From Cylindrotheca closterium (taxonomy: Eukaryota; Bacillariophyta; Bacillariophyceae; Bacillariales; Bacillariaceae), in the NCBI GenBank assembly GCA_933822405.4, contig CAKOGP040001858.1, positions 269,872 through 333,871 of the forward strand: a DNA stretch of 64,000 nt, read 5' to 3'. The notes beneath the pieces were generated by a model. That model did not search any database and was not told the origin of the DNA. It was given only the letters and a program-made list of their open reading frames with translations. This document shows positions 62,690 through 64,000 of the stretch, piece after piece; position 1 is the stretch's first letter, and every line of letters begins with the position of its first letter. Made by a program: the position numbers and the translations under genes.

Positions 62690-63388
62690 ATTTTCGTTCT
62701 CTAGCCGTGAAAAAACGTGCAGGCTTCCGACCAGCAATCCCATGCTGATACTCCCGCCAGAGTTCGTTTAACGACCTGGGATTGCCCGATAGAATAGCCA
62801 TGTTCGCAACTACGATGGGACTAACATCTGCATTTGCTCCTCTTGCTGGAAGTGGTAGTGTAGTAGTCTGCGGCCGGTATTTGCTTGTTGGAGTTGGATT
62901 CGCAAGCCACCTTCAATTGTTCCGCCAGAAGCACGAATGTTGTTGTTTAGAATTCGTTCACGATGCAGGATGTAGGCATTCAAATCTGAAGCAATTGTAT
63001 GAGATCGAGCAGCAACGTTGCTAAATTGTTGTTGCAGTTGCTGGATACTTATATCTGGATGCTTTGGAAGACCAAGTCTCCTAAGTTGAGTTCCCTGCCA
63101 GCACGCCTCCACCAGCACCAGCCCCCATCACCGTCTATAATAATAGCCTCATCAATCGTCAACTGGTCGTCACTCGTTTTTTGGCTGGTTGTTGTATATC
63201 AGGCAGCAATGTATGGGCGGCACTGTGGATTATATCTGATGGCATACCAATGCCAAGTAGCCTAGTCTTCTGGTGGTGCAAAGCGCGTCCTTCCAGCGTC
63301 GGAATGGTCGTTATTGGCTGCTGCTTCCTCCATCACGACGTCACTGTCCATATTTGCTTGTTCTTCTGCAGTTGTTTGACCCTGCATC
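62690..63388 (-). pseudogene. decayed gene between the direct repeats, with a GCR1-like LWREY motif
   Basis: On the minus strand an ATG near 63388 opens MQGQTTAEEQAN and stops after about 41 codons. After in-frame stops, a Gln-rich frame (SIQQLQQQFSNVAARSH) runs from 63118. With one frameshift near 62860 it reads ILSGNPRSLNELWREYQ, then HGIAGRKPARFFTARER. This LWxEY-x-x-G-I-x-G-RKPA pattern resembles the GCR1_C-type DNA-binding motif that I associate with repeated proteins in diatoms, some linked to mobile elements. The gene is broken and probably inactive unless the breaks are introns, which I could not support. Identification is tentative. Confidence 0.5.
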
Positions 63389-63461
63389 TCTCAAAGAAGA
63401 AGGATCGAGAAAGTGTAATTTTTGTATTGTGGATGAATAATACTGTCTTGTGATGAATATA

Positions 63462-63605
63462 TACTGTCAGAAAGTTACTTATGATACGATAGAATATTTA
63501 AGGCGAAAAGTAACTTTTTTGTTTGAGCGATGGATATCCTGCCTGAAAATTACTTATGGTACGACACGAATATTTATGGCAAAGAGTAACATTTCTGTTT
63601 GAAAA
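63462..63605 (+). repeat. 75-bp imperfect tandem duplication
   Basis: Two units, TACTTATGATACGA (63476) and TACTTATGGTACGA (63551), align over about 70 bp at a 75-bp period, each ending near TTTGTTTGA/TTCTGTTTGA. Further GTTAC/GTAAC pentamers continue to 63750. Confidence 0.8.
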
Positions 63606-63762
63606 TGTTGCGTGGCATGTTACAAAGCGAGCAACGGTACCGTCAAAAATACTGCCAAAAAGGCAATAGTAACAGTGCGTTTGACACAGATGACTCGAAA
63701 TTCATATGTATTTTGAGCAACGGTACCGTATTTATGTTACTTTCGTAACATTCCACATATAA

Positions 63763-64000
63763 TGTGGTAATACCGTCGATCTATGTGTACGCATTATGTT
63801 ACTCGTATAACATGGTACACTATGTACTCATGTCGCACCTTTCTAGCCAGCTGCACATTTCCAGCCAATCAAAATGCTCACCCAAACCGAACAAACTGGA
63901 AACACATCAAAGAGGAAAATCGAACAAGACAAAATACCAGTGAACTTTCCTTCTACAATATCTCTACATAAGAGCAAGCAATCAAGCAGCTATTACAGCA
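63763..64000 (+). repeat. direct repeat, right copy, cut by window edge
   Basis: Identical to 62393-62630 through the last base of the window, at a constant offset of 1370 bp. It continues beyond the window. Confidence 0.95.

Noticed and set aside
62393..64000. A standard LTR retrotransposon
   Set aside because: No reverse transcriptase, integrase, primer-binding site or polypurine tract was seen between the repeats; kept as an unclassified repeat pair.

Overview
This is nuclear DNA of a photosynthetic diatom, probably a pennate one. The evidence is a fucoxanthin chlorophyll a/c-binding protein with an ASAF-type plastid transit site, many short GT-AG introns, secreted proteins with PTxxPS-type linkers, multi-repeat helicase-associated (HA) domain proteins without a helicase, and several stramenopile-type orphan families. 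The species cannot be fixed from the sequence alone. Genes lie on both strands with their own introns. There are no operons, and I saw no rRNA, tRNA or CRISPR array.

Left third (1-27 kb). A decayed HA-domain gene and a 68-bp relic of a light-harvesting gene lie at the edge. They are followed by an ankyrin-like orphan and then a cluster of secreted-protein genes: four subtilisin-like (S8) proteases (3236, 9730, 12313 and 24922) and three GDPH/von Willebrand D proteins (5282, 7636 and 18125). The first two GDPH genes sit in an inverted duplication that also copied, and truncated, the tail of the neighbouring protease gene. One protease has swapped its usual C-terminal cysteine module for a bulb-type (mannose-binding) lectin. 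Between these are a cytochrome b561, a small acidic orphan, an SGNH hydrolase, an orphan with a conserved RGLE motif and a TMEM222/RTE1 homologue.

Middle (27-43 kb). A light-harvesting gene stands tail-to-tail with a nine-repeat HA gene. A nearly identical second HA gene lies 6.3 kb away, and between them is a membrane protein with a cysteine-rich 'IGxxSCxGxxAC' repeat domain. A tandem duplication then produced two RGLE-family genes and a severed copy of the 3' end of the adjacent ankyrin-exonuclease gene.

Right third (43-64 kb). Two very long same-strand genes, an RS-rich protein and an RS-rich transmembrane LRR protein built from 72/144-nt LRR exons, share an undescribed 32-residue helical repeat. 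They are followed by a VAT-1-like oxidoreductase, an orphan membrane protein, a DUF202 protein and a plastid-type protein with a guanylate-kinase-like tail. The right edge has two identical direct repeats of at least 238 bp flanking a decayed gene, a possible mobile element.

The recurring theme is small segmental duplications, often inverted, that copy a gene plus a fragment of its neighbour and leave datable relics. Many exon joins below were worked out by hand from GT-AG sites and reading frame; RNA-seq would be decisive. Functional statements rest on motif recognition, not on database searches.
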